DNA from: Lichenostomus cassidix
Lineage: Eukaryota; Chordata; Aves; Passeriformes; Meliphagidae
NCBI GenBank assembly: GCA_008360975.2
Contig: CM039184.1
Location: forward strand, 38,427,797 to 38,491,796
Direction: 5' to 3'
DNA length: 64,000 nt
Below are positions 1 through 11,065 of the stretch, piece after piece. The translations under genes were made by a program, and so were the position numbers. The notes beneath the pieces are model-generated. The model was not told the DNA's origin. It ran no database searches and worked only from the letters and a program-made list of their open reading frames with translations. The stretch's first letter is position 1. Each line of letters starts with the position of its first letter.

Positions 1-1009
1 GGCATTCCTGGAAAAGGGAGCATCTTGTTTTCTCTCCAAGCCAGAGCCGTGGCCGCACATCCTCAGGGCTTTGGCCATCAGGGTGCTGAATGCAGGGCAG
101 CAGTGGGTCCCAAGACGAATCCCGGTTACCTTTCCCTATCCAAAATTTACATAACTTCTGGGCTTTTATAGACAGGATTGCTCAAATTCCTGCAAAAACT
201 TTGTACTCTGACAACTACATTACTCAGTCTGACGTTTCTCCTCAAGGTTACTGACAATGCAGAAAAGACAACTGCAGGGAATATTTCCTCAGTTTTTGCA
301 GTAGAGGGCTTGGCATGTTAAGTTAAATAACTAATGAAAGGAGACTTGCTCTGCAACAGGAAGGTACCAACCGGAGAGTCTGAAGTGCTCCTTTCAGCTG
401 TATGTTCCTCTCAGCAGTCTGTCATGCAGTACGAGACACTGCAGAGACACAAGGCAGTCAGGTAAGGGATTTTATGTCCTAAGATGTCTCAGAAGACTGG
501 ACTGAGGACAATACTCAAAGCCCTTTGAGCATTTCTGGAGGGAGGTGTTTCTAGGTGTGCAAAAATATATAATACAAAGTAGCACTGAAAATAAATGTTT
601 TATCAAAAGAGTCATAATCATGATTTGCATGTGTATGAATTTTAGCCAGTTTAAACACAGCCAAACAGATTGATCTTTTATTGTTGTGAATACAGAACAT
701 ATTCTCATTTATATTCTTTGATTGAAAATCATTATTACTTTGCCTATAATTGCCATAATTTATCACATTGTTGAAATTTGCCACTAATATGGTACTATTT
801 GTCTACAGTTCCACTCTAATTGTACATAATTAATTATTCACTTTGCTCAATTGCTAATTGCCTTTTAACATACACTTAAATATAAGCATAAAAATACCAC
901 TTCAAAGAGAATAGAAACATAATTTGTTAAACTTTTTATATCTGTTATAACTGTGGGATAGAGTGAGGGACTGGTAAAAGTGTTAAAACAGTAGATCATG
1001 ACAGTAGAT
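1..1009. other. Unassigned non-coding DNA
   Basis: No gene or family recognised. The first 140 bases are richer in G+C and CpG than the rest and could be the end of a repeat or regulatory element that starts outside the window. From about 570 onward the sequence is AT-rich. The open frames here (up to about 78 codons, minus strand) have low-complexity translations and no recognisable domain. Confidence 0.6.
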
Positions 1010-2095
1010 TATGAGGCCCTTGTTGGACACAGAGGTGAGCACTGTCCATGAGGGTAAGGAAAGGGCTGAGGTGGTTAGTGCCTTCTTTGCCTTTGTTTTT
1101 AACAGAGAGACCAGGCCAATCAGTTCCCTGAGCTGATCAGGGAACAGGGATAGGGAGCAGAATAGATACTCTGCAATGCAGGAGGAGGCGGTTAGCGACC
1201 TGCTGTGTCACCCAGACACTCACAAGTCTGTGGGGCCAGATGGAATTCACCTGAGGGTACTTACAGAGCTGGTGAAAGAGCTCACCAAAACACTCTCCGT
1301 CATTTGGCATAATTCCTGGTTAACTGGTGAGGTCCCAGATGACCAGAGGTTGGCTAGTGTGATGCCCATCTACAAGAAGGGTTGTAAGGAGGATCCAGGG
1401 AACTACAGGCCTGTCAGCCTGACTCCAGTGCCAGGGAAGGTTATGGAACAGGTAAGAGTGCAATCACAAGGCATGTACAGGGCATCCAGGGGGTCAGGCA
1501 TGGCTAGCCAGCATGAGTTTAGGAAAGGCAGGTCCTGCTTGACCAACCTGACCTCCCTTTATGACCAGGTGGCCCATTCATTGGATGAGGGAAACACTGT
1601 GGCAGTGGTCAACCTGCACTTCAGTTAAGCCTTTGATACTGTCTCCCATAGCATTCTTCCTGGAGGAGCTGGCAGTTCACAACTTGGACAGCTGCATAGC
1701 TCACTGGGTTAAAAACTGTCTGGATGGCCAGGCCCAAAGAGTGGTGGTGAATGGAATTGCATCCAGCTGGAGGCTGGTCACTAGTGGTGTTCCCCACAGC
1801 TCTGTTTTGGGGCCAGTCCTGTTTAATATCTTTATCCATGTTCTGAATGAGGGGATTGAGTGCACTCTCAGTAAGTTCACAGACATCATTGAGTTGGGTG
1901 GGAGTGCTGATCTGCTGGAGAGCAAGAAGACTCTGCAGAGGGATCTGGAAAGACTGGACTGATGGTCCAAGGCCAATTGTTTGAGGTCCAGTAAGGGGAA
2001 ATGCTGGGTCGTACATTTGGGTTACAACAACCTCCTGCAGTACTTCACACTGAAAAAGAGTGGCTGGAAAGCAGCCCAGTGGAAAAAATGGTTTA
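1010..2095 (+). mobile_element. CR1 LINE fragment, ORF2 interior, truncated at both ends
   Basis: This is a remnant of a CR1-type non-LTR retrotransposon, the dominant LINE of birds. The homology starts near 1010-1060, in the linker ahead of the reverse transcriptase (a frame reading like AEVVSAFFAFVFN). It runs through the RT fingers and palm and fades near 2095, just after the segment reading like EWLESSPVEK. The endonuclease half, the C-terminal part and the 3' UTR are missing. A 5' truncation is normal for CR1, but the loss of the 3' end implies later deletion or rearrangement. At least one frameshift and two in-frame stops show it is dead. Family assignment is from recognised protein motifs, not an alignment; the boundaries are approximate, by tens of bases. 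Confidence 0.9.
1176..1962 (+). pseudogene. CR1 reverse transcriptase remnant (ORF2p)
   Basis: In life this domain copies CR1 RNA into DNA at the nicked target site. The first open stretch (1176-1628) shows the hallmark block HKSVGPDGIHLRVL, then KKGCKEDPGNYRPVSLT and GRSCLTNL. It ends at a TAA (1626-1628) inside what is normally the DFSKAFDTV motif. The homology resumes one frame over (from about 1655) with [48 protein letters not shown] and GIECTLSKF. The catalytic FADD box reads FTDI, so both aspartates after the first position are not intact. A TGA at 1960-1962 ends this frame after LERLD, and homology continues beyond it (KCWVVHLGYNN). The stretch between VPGKVMEQ and the QHEF motif is scrambled, suggesting extra small indels. 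Not functional. Confidence 0.9.
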
Positions 2096-5000
2096 AAATA
2101 TCAAAAATCTTATGCTCAGCTCTCTGCAAATACAGTCTTTATTGTCCTGAGGCTGAAGAGGGAAGGCCCTAACATTGGCACAACACCACTTGATAATAAA
2201 ACACTGGATTGCAGCTCTGTCAGAGCCATGGTTTTTCCCCTTTCTGGTGAAGAGATCTTGTATGACTGTTGAGAAAGCAAAACACTTAATACTTCCTCAG
2301 TGCATCAATGAGTAGAAATAAGAGTGTATGATATAGCTCAAAATTACACCTTTAAATGCAATTTATAACACCGTGCTTAGAAAGAATCCAATATTAGTCT
2401 AAGCAGAAAATCTTAGCATCATAGTGAAAATAATTTTCCTAAATTCAACTGTCTCTAGAACTTAAAAGTATCTCATAATCAAGTAGTTATTAAAATCCAA
2501 CATATACTTGTTAGCCCTGGTGCATATTTATATGCACATACATATATGTGTGTATATATATATGCATGTATGGGTACATTTCTAGACCGGCAATCAGGAA
2601 TAAATTTGAGAGTCTACCAGATCTAGAATTAGTATGCTGCACATCAGTAATTAGTTTGCATTACTAGCATTTGTCAGATATTAATAAGGGCTTTTGCAAG
2701 AGAGCTAGTTGACAAATTTGGGGGTGTTAATTAGCTTAAAAATACAATAGCCATGCGTATGTATTTTATCATAATTATTTTGAGAACAATGCTAACTGGA
2801 GAAAAGAGTTTAATGGACTTATAAATGGACATGAACAAACTGTACCTCAAAGATGGTTGCAGCTCACTTAGGATTCAGAATGCCATCCCATTTTCATTCT
2901 TGGTATGAATTGAGTTTGTATTGTACAGTACATAAATGATTTTCCTAGACTTTTTAAAAGGCAATATGTATTAATATTTTAAACTGAAGTAATTGCTTCT
3001 TGTTCAGCAATGGGTTTCATTTATGAGTGTTTATCCCTAGCAAATGGAAAGTATGGTTAATCTAAGTTAAAAATGGATTCTTTAAATAGCTCTAATTGCG
3101 TTCTGTTTATATTTGTATGTTTTAGACTCTTAAGATTTAATCAGTAGCAGTTCTAACAAACCATAATGTTTATTAGCTGGTTTTAAATTATTCTTATGGA
3201 TGATAGTTCAATGAGAAAATAAATGATGATTTGCCTACTAAAATGCATAGTAAATAAAAGATGGACCTGCACCGAAAAGAGAAATTACATATTATATCAC
3301 TTGATTTTTATATTAGAAATACAGACAGAATGGAAGAAAACTTGAAACAGGAAAGGGAGCAGCTTCCATTTCTAATGTCATTTATGCAGATTCTTTGTAA
3401 TTTTGCATGTTTTTTTGGTTGAAGCAAAACTTTGGAGTGTTATTGTTCTTTGAACTTTATTTTGCATCAATCATAACAATTTATTACTAGATACTGGCAC
3501 TCCTGTAGATGCTATTAACTGCACGCTCCCAAAACATCAGGTACAAAATTCTTACTGAAGCCTCTATTTCATCTTGCCTGAACACCATTCAAATAAGGAG
3601 ATTAATTATTAGTAACCAGACAGTTTTCTTGCAATGAAGTGTTCATATCAATAGAAAGACATAGTGCAAAGTGTACAATAGAATAAAGTGGTAATCTGAA
3701 ATCCTTTCATTACACCTGTCTAGATAATGCATAAGGAATAACTGAAAACTAATTATCTTGTTTAATATTATATTCTATTTAACGAGATCACTTTTTAAAA
3801 ACAAACCATCAAAATATTTTACATCAAATACTTTCAAATGCAGTACTAAAATATATGAAATGTTGAAAGGTAGAAGAAAGTATCAGTTCTTTAAAACAAA
3901 ATTTAATGACTCCAAAGCGAAAACGTGTCTGGATTATATTGGTTTTATATATATCTCTAGGCATTCAGGGTAGAGTTCTACTGTTCAGAGTAACCAAAAC
4001 CTGGTTACTTAAAGACATGGAGCCAAATTCCCTGGTTGGATTTGCAATGTTCTTGTGATTTCTGGTAACAGGTTAGAAAGAGGCTATTTCAGAACACGTT
4101 TGCCTGGAAGTGCTCCAAAAGGTTGGTCTGTTCAGGATTATCAAAGTACCCTGCCAAGAAATGTCTGACGTCCTACGTGTGATCCCAGGAAGATGGGGGT
4201 GAGTGGGCAGAGCGTGTCAGCTCCAGATTATCTGAATTCTTCCATAAGGGGAGTTGTTAGTAGTTGTCAGATTGTATCTGTCTTTTTTAAAATATTATTT
4301 TATTGATACGTCTGAATTCTATCAATCCAAAAATGGGCAATGGTACTATATATTTGTTTAATATTTTCAACTGGTTTTCTGTGGACGTAGTCTTATAGTC
4401 ACATCATGCACTTGTGGATTTCTCTCCACTTCTCTCCCACCTCCTCAACAACTCTGAAACATGAGTACTTCAACTAAATTTGACAGGGGCTAGAGGTCTC
4501 AAAAAATACTTATGTTCTTACAAGCTCCAGGAAGAAAAGAACACATATAACCTCTGCGTGCCCTGTTAGAAAATAGGCAACAGGAGATTAATCCCAGTTA
4601 GACATTGGAGAATCCATTTAGTGGGAAAAAAGCATTACAAACCTCCTAACTGCAAGAAAACCTTCGGAGTTTTCACTGTTTTAAACAGCTAAATCAACAG
4701 CAAGTCACATACACATGAAAAACTCTTTTTTTTTTTCCTGGTACTTTGGAGTTAGTGTGTTATGAACATTTAGAAGAAAATAATACCTCTGAATTGGTTA
4801 AAAAAAATTAATGTTTGATTTTAACCTTTTCACTGGTGACATTGAAAACATTCTTTGAAATACAAGTTTTTTACAATCTAAAGACCTATTCTGTTTCTGT
4901 TGCATTTACACTGTGTACTCAGTCATTAAATGAATTTGCACTTTTCTCCTTGTTAAGCTTATTTGATTGAAAAGAAAACAAGGTTTAATAAAATCTAACT

Positions 5001-5427
5001 TTGAATTAGTTGATTAAAGGCAAGTCTCTTAAAATATGTGATCTCCCTCTGTGGTTCAGGTAATCTTTTCTTATCTGATCTAGCATTGTTCAAAGCCTTA
5101 TGGAGATTTCCAAGTTACCAGTAGAATATAAAATTAATTTGCACAAATCTATTTTACTTTAATTTCTCCTAATAAAATGGTAACATTCTGATTGTAAAGT
5201 AAGGGTTTGCCTTTGTGTATGTGAATATTCTTGGGTTTCTTACTGGAAGTTAACTGTAGCAGTGAAATCTCTGCTCTTAAAAGATGTGCTGACAGAAGGT
5301 TAAATAATGTAAGTTTAGATATTTAGGTCTTACTTATTCTCAATCACAGAAAAGATTAATAAAAGGCAATATTACAAAAACAATTAAATTGTTTCCTCTT
5401 CCACTGAAGGGAGAGATTTTTACTTAC
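2096..5427. other. Unassigned AT-rich non-coding DNA
   Basis: No gene or recognisable repeat family beyond the TA/CA microsatellite at 2529-2571. The longest open frame (3758-3973, 71 codons, +) translates to Lys/Phe/Ile-rich low-complexity sequence and is taken as chance. Confidence 0.6.
2529..2571. repeat. TA/TG/CA dinucleotide microsatellite
   Basis: Imperfect alternation of TA, CA and TG steps containing tgtgtatatatatatg. Likely length-polymorphic. No function implied. Confidence 0.8.
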
Positions 5428-5500
5428 AATGAAGAGGAAAATTCATGCAGGATTCCCTCACTAAGATGACAGCAGTTGTAGAGCTGGAAGAGCTTTGCTC
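5428..5500 (-). other. Exon-like segment with good splice-site matches (speculative)
   Basis: Read on the minus strand, this 73-base segment follows an acceptor-like atttatttacag (AG at + 5501-5502) and ends at a strong donor match, CATT|GTAAGTA. Two of the three frames are open throughout. An internal acceptor-like tag would instead give a 33-base exon, 5428-5460. There is no protein family match. Such decoys occur by chance in vertebrate introns, so this is a candidate only. Confidence 0.12.
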
Positions 5501-6818
5501 CTGTAAATAAATATTCATGGAAGACTAGGACATTATATATGCTTCTTAAATTTAGCTTTGAATCTAGTTGCCAGCTATGTTGACGCCAACACCTCCCAAA
5601 CGTGAAAGCCTCAACCTTGTTCAAACATGATTTTAGAAATTTATTCCTCTTTTATATGTCAGATTTTTTTTCCATTATACTAAAAACTTTCCAACTTTAA
5701 AGATGTACGTGGAATGCAAAGGGTTTTGCCCACAGAAAACACATCCTACTAGGGAGGCCCTCGCCAATAAATTGCTGGAGGTTAACCCTGTTATCTGGAA
5801 ATAGTAATTCTATATAACTGCCCTGTTTATGTCCAATACTGGAAGCAGAACTTCGAGCTAGGTCAAGTGTTGGTCTAAAACATTGCACCAGATTTTATAT
5901 TATGTTTCATGGCCAGTATCTCAAAGTCTGTGGCTTTTCATTTTGCTTTCTGAATAACTCTAACAACATATATTCCAAATCTCATTGCAGAAGAAGAAAT
6001 CAGGAATCTAAACCTACTGGGAATGCCTTAAACAACAGTTCTCCATTATTTGAGGGATGTTCTTTCTCTATTCTTGTTGTATAAATAGTTAATATCATGA
6101 TAAATAGGGAAGACTGATTGCCTCAATGGGTGTGGTACTCAGTTGAGGTGTTTGATCATATTTGAGGAGAGAGAGAGGACTTTAAGTCCTTGCCATATAG
6201 TTCACTCAATCATTGTCCCCTTTTATGGTTTTGACAATCAATTCCATTCTCTAGACATTCTCTATGTGGCATCAGGTCAGGTTTCCTTATATAGGTGATA
6301 GTTGTTTCCCAACACAGGCAAGGTACAGTTTCCAAAGACTGAGAGGGAGCCTAAAAATCACTTTGGATCTATTCTTGTTTATTCAGAAAAAGAAATTACA
6401 AAGGATTGATTAAGATTAAAGGTGTTAACTCTGGGGAAACATGTATGGGGAGGAGGAAACTTCTTGAATCTTCTGAAAATGTTGTGGGGTGTCACTGCAC
6501 ATGTGTTATGATAGGCATGATAGTGGCCTCATGAAAAAAGGAGAGGTGGAAAAGATTTGCAGCAGTCATGTGTGTCATTTAGCTTAATTTCTGTAAATAT
6601 CCTAAATATGCAAAGCAAACAGTACAATATTCTTCTGTCTCTGCATATTTATATTTAATACATAGGGAATATTATTTAGACAGAGAGTTTTCTTTAAATT
6701 GTGATTGCATTGTTCCCGTTTATATTTAAATTTTTTAAATAAATTTTTTGTATCCAAGGTCTTATTTTTAAGTGTGTCCTCCATGCCATTGCCCCTAATG
6801 ACCAGTGCTTATGGATTC
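5501..6818. other. Unassigned non-coding DNA
   Basis: No gene, RNA or repeat family recognised. Open frames at 5697-5888 (-), 5902-6084 (+) and 6602-6784 (-) are 60-63 codons long with no domain-like features. Confidence 0.6.
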
Positions 6819-6886
6819 TGTTGTCGCTGTTGAGCAGCTAGCAGAGTAATGAAGGCACCAGTTCTCAGTGGCAAGAAGGAATGAGC

Positions 6887-6892
6887 TTTATT
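6887..6892 (-). terminator. LTR polyadenylation signal AATAAA
   Basis: Minus-strand AATAAA (tttatt on +) in the context AACAATAAAGCTC, about 15 bases downstream of the TATA box. Position fits the R region of a short LTR. Confidence 0.6.
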
Positions 6893-6907
6893 GTTTTGAT
6901 TTCATCA

Positions 6908-6918
6908 CATATATAGAG
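6908..6918 (-). promoter_or_regulatory. TATA box of the solo LTR
   Basis: Minus-strand CTATATATG with CCAAT boxes about 20 and 50 bases upstream, the usual arrangement of a retroviral U3 promoter. Whether it is still active is unknown. Confidence 0.6.
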
Positions 6919-7084
6919 TTCTCAAAAGTCACCCAGATTGGTCAGTCAGAAGCCTTCCCTCAGGCCTGATTGGCCAGGCCTGCACTGTCCAAGCTCTGGG
7001 ACACTGTTCCAATAACATCCAAACTTTATCTTTATTTATAAAACACAAGAAGAATTCTCGTGGGAAAAACCTGTGCTAGCCACA

Positions 7085-8401
7085 TTCTGTATTGACTCAC
7101 ATGATGACACTTTACCATACTGCTATGTTTCTTCAACCCACCTTGGAAATTACATTAGCTCATCGTAGATTTTGCACAGAAGATCAAATAGATTTAAATT
7201 TATTCATGTGCCCTATGATTCTGGAGATGTTTTCCTCTTTTGTTTTGCAAACATGACATTTGCTTTCCATTCCCCCAGCTTGAATAGATTTTGCAGTTTG
7301 AGAAAAGCAGTGATGAAAACATGACGGTACTCCTTCGCAGTTCTTTCCAATGATTCTTTCTTCTGTGATTCTTTCTGTTTGTCCTATGTTACAGAATCAA
7401 ATCCTTCATCACCAAGATTAGAAATAACTAAAACCTCTTCATTTTGACTGGACAGACACTGCTATGCCAGAGTTTTTTGCCTTTTAAAATAGTTAATTGC
7501 ATACAGTTAGTATTCCTTGCCATATTTGCCTGCATTCATGAAATTGTGAGTGAAAAATGTTACAAGACAAAGACTTATTTTCAGCATTTTAGAAAGCTGT
7601 TCAAATAGTGCACTGATAACATCTCAGCAGGTGGAGGTCCCATATGATTTCATCATTCAAGAGAACTTCTTTCATATGTGATTAATTCCAAGATCCATTT
7701 AATCCACCACATTATGGTGGTCAATTTGGGGCATCTGTGCTGATGAAAATGACTTTTGATTGTACCTAAATGGCTTTTACATGCAGTACTCCATGCCAGT
7801 TTACTCTCCAGTTCAAAGTGAGATAAAATAGGGTCCATTTTCTGGATAGGGTGGTTTTTTTTTCCCCCTGGTTAGCTAATCAGAATTTATATCTTACATC
7901 AAATTAGCTGGTTTGTAATCTCTGCTTTAGAAATATTCCTAGATTCTTCTGGGTATTTTTCCTTTAAAAATTAGACCAGTGGAATTTTTATTTTATTTAT
8001 CATCACTTTTTCTATGGTATATATTAACATTAATCTCTGCATTACTAAATAAATGATCCATCATTTATTTACATGTTGGCTCAGATAAGCATTTACATGT
8101 GCAGAAAAACAGATGCACTGGCCAGAGAATGTAGTAGGTTCTGTATTAAAAATGGGCTGCATGAAGAGAATTTTCTTTAAAGCCAGTGTGTGTTAAAGAT
8201 TTTGCCTTTTTCCTCGCTTCCTAAACTCTGAAATTCCCCTTTCAACTGATGTTCAGTGTGCTGGCCATCTGGGTGTGAACTGAATTGCTATCTCGGGCAA
8301 GAGACAGATTGTAAAATCACTCTGTAAGAATTAAGCCCTGGGTGACTACCTGATAGAATGATGCAGTTGATCTTAACTGAGAGATTCAGCTGATATCACT
8401 C
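7085..8401. other. Unassigned non-coding DNA
   Basis: AT-rich sequence without a recognisable gene or repeat. The open frame 7653-7838 (-, 61 codons) has no family features. Confidence 0.6.
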
Positions 8402-8457
8402 AAAAAAAAAAAAAAAAAAGGTGGATGGCAGGGGGGAGGAAAGGGAGGAAGAAGTAG
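8402..8457. repeat. Poly(A)18 run followed by purine-rich tract
   Basis: Eighteen A residues (8402-8419), then a G/A-rich stretch to about 8457 (includes ggggggaggaaagggagg). The A-run could be the tail of a retroposed sequence, but I see no recognisable body upstream. Confidence 0.7.
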
Positions 8458-9374
8458 ATTTAAACTTAGCTTCCAGCTTTAGTAATCTAGTAGTAATTCA
8501 CACAGTTTTCCCCCAGGAGATTCTTACAGTCTCTCAGGCTTCTAAACAAATCATAATTCTGGTTGCCACCCTGTCTAAGGATTGAAAAAGAGAGAAGAAA
8601 GAAAGGAAAGTTTAATGATATCTTTTTAAAATTAGTAGAAGAATTGATAGTGTTTTTCTATTCTTTATTTTATACTTTAGACATAAAAAAACAAATACTG
8701 CAAATTAATAAAAAGGTACTGCTATGTTTAATTGTTCAGAAAGTCTAAGATGAATTTAAAGACTAACATTTTATTTTATATGGTAATGACACCTGGAAAG
8801 TGGGAAAAAAATCATGGAAATGTGAACCTTTAGTCCGCTAGGATTGGGGTTTTTTGCTGCTGTTAGTGGATTGACAGTCTATGATGAAAAGATAGAATTC
8901 CATCTCAAGAGTAGTTAATAATAGTGCATTGAGAACCTCCTTTTTCTGCACTTTCATTGTCCCATAGTATTTTGGAACATATAAGGAGTCATCGGTGTCT
9001 TAACTGCACGTGTTGATGGTTAATTAATATCTCTAAATTTTATTGTGATTTCTATTCATGCAAAAATAGATAACATCTGGAATGTCTTTGAACGTCTAAT
9101 TTTGTTTTTCAGACTCTGAAATAATCTCCTAAGGTTACCAAGACAGAAACTAAAGTAGTTCTTACTAAGTCCTATGATTATAGCCTATGCAGTATCACTT
9201 ATATTGACTATATTCACTGATATAGATTAATACTTGAAGGAAATAAGATACAGATCTCAATGACTATTCAGATTTCTACTGTTTGGAAATAGAATATTGC
9301 TTTAAAAAAAGTCTGTGCAAAAATTCTTGCTGTAAAGATCACTGACTACTGATTACAAAAGGGAGTCAGTTCTT
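8458..9374. other. Unassigned AT-rich DNA
   Basis: Nothing recognised. A 61-codon Lys/Leu-rich frame (8563-8748, +) is typical of chance open frames in AT-rich DNA. Confidence 0.6.
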
Positions 9375-9400
9375 AAAAAAAAAAAAATTAAAAAAAGAAG
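9375..9400. repeat. A-rich simple repeat
   Basis: A13, then tt, then A7 and aagaag. Low-complexity only. Confidence 0.7.
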
Positions 9401-11034
9401 GGAAGATGCATGCAAGAAGTAAAAAAAACTTTTTTTTTCCTAAGAAATTATGAAAGAATGCGTGTAACCTACTATTTCGTGCTGTGAAATGTTCTAGGAG
9501 ATGACATTCTTTGCAGCAAGAACATAACCAGCTGGAAATTATTTTAAAACACTTATTTTCTTTTTTAAACTCTAGAATTCATCACCACATGCAGATTTCT
9601 TTTACTAATGGCCATACATTTGTTTCAGTCTCATCATTTGGGAGCAGTGATTCAGTTTGTCATGGTCAGTGTTCTGATGAGATCAGGGTACTCCTTTGCT
9701 TCCAGATAATCCCAGTTAGTTTACTAAATGGCTTGAATGAGTAGGAGTCAAAAAAATAAGACCATATCTTTTTGGCATTGGGAATTTGATAGAAAGTCAA
9801 ATGTGTCTCTATGTAAAGGAATTTCCAGGAGAAGCTAGGGACTCCATTGAATTTCTTTAAATTTTTGAACTCATTCTTTCTAGGTTGTACCCATTATGCT
9901 TCTTGGAGAGGTGTCCTGTCTGACATGCTCTTAAATTGATCTGTCCACAAGCTGATAGACCCTGTGTACTTGTTGCAGCTTATTAATTTTATTTTAAGCC
10001 GTGTACAGATGTGTAGTACCTTTCCAGTGAAATTCAGTAAACTGCTTAAAAACTGATACCAGTTTTTAATGGCTAATCCTCTTCATCGTGGTTTTTTTAA
10101 AAAATAAATTATGTAGTTTATTATAAACTTAATTACAAGTATTTACTTCAAATATTAAAATTAGTCAGGCATTTCACAGATATCAGCATAGCAGATGTGG
10201 AAACACGAATTTCTTTAATCTCTAACCATAAATTTGAATAAAACAGAAGTATTTTTATTCTTATAGATCTCCATCACCTTACCAATTATTGCTGTTTTCC
10301 TGAATGATTTCATTTCATACAGATATATTAATATTATACCAAATTAATTTTATATGATCTTAAAACAGTGGAAAGTTAAAGAAATGTATGATTCTTAATC
10401 TACTTTTTCATGCTCATAATTAATTTTATTTTCTATTGTGGGCATTTATCACAGGTACAAACAGTCTTGAGTCAGGAAAATTTACTTGATTTATTGCCAA
10501 TCAACATAAGCTTTTAATCACTGATTCCAGTTTTGAGAAAGAAAAAAGATTAACAAAAAGTTAGAGAAAACACTTCACTTTCATCCGCACACCTCTCCTT
10601 TCCCCTTCCTCATCTCCAATGTCTGATGCCACATGTTGCATTTCGTCCCTTCAGTGATGAAGCAGGTGGTCCTGGAGACTTGTCTGCAGCAGCTCCTTCC
10701 TTTTGGTGTTCTTCTTTTCTTACTCCTTTCCCCTGCTCTGGCAGGAATTCTCACATGACCTGCAGACCTTTGGGGCCCATCTGCCTGCTCTAGCATGGTT
10801 TTGTCCATAGGATATAACTCTCCTTAGAGGTGCACCTTTATTCCCTTATGGTCACAGGTTTTGCAAGAGCAGAATAAAGCTTGCGGTAAGAATGTAATTA
10901 GAAATGTGATATTTAGGAAGACTAGTTTTTGTTAACACACTTCCCAGTTTTAAGACTTAAATAATTTGTGCTTTCAAATCCAAATCGAATAAGACTTTTT
11001 GTTTTCATTAGTCCTCACCAGGTTGACTAGAATC
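9401..11034. other. Unassigned non-coding DNA
   Basis: Mostly AT-rich. A more GC-rich block at about 10,570-10,820 holds a 75-codon minus-strand frame (10,581-10,808), Arg/Lys-rich with no recognisable domain. The block might be an old repeat but I could not name it. Confidence 0.55.
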
Positions 11035-11065
11035 TCTTGATATACCATTGACTGGTATATCAAGA
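11035..11065. repeat. Perfect 13-bp inverted repeat with 5-base loop
   Basis: tcttgatatacca (11035-11047) is followed by ttgac and then its exact reverse complement tggtatatcaaga (11053-11065). It would form a hairpin in DNA or RNA. No known element recognised around it. Confidence 0.85.

Larger units (their letters stand above)
6819..7084 (-). mobile_element. Solo LTR of an endogenous retrovirus
   Basis: Read on the minus strand, this 266-base unit starts TGTGGCTAGC and ends GCGACAACA, giving the TG...CA termini of retroviral LTRs. Going 5' to 3' it carries two CCAAT boxes (+ 6969-6973 and 6937-6941), a TATA box CTATATATG (+ about 6908-6918) and an AATAAA poly(A) signal (+ 6887-6892), followed by a U5-like tail. 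That is the U3-R-U5 order. A second TATA/AATAAA-like stretch lies at + 7027-7044. No gag, pol or env homology flanks it, so it is a solo LTR left by recombination. The motif attc occurs at 6815-6818 and 7084-7087; it could be a short target-site duplication but overlaps the terminal base. The retrovirus class is not determined. Confidence 0.75.

Noticed and set aside
1621..2016. 131- and 91-codon minus-strand frames
   Set aside because: Antisense shadows of the CR1 reverse transcriptase.
8402..8457. Poly(A) followed by purine-rich DNA considered as a processed pseudogene tail
   Set aside because: No coding or structural RNA body upstream on the + strand.
10570..10820. GC-richer block considered as an LTR or CR1 5' region
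   Set aside because: Could not match any landmark of either; left unassigned.
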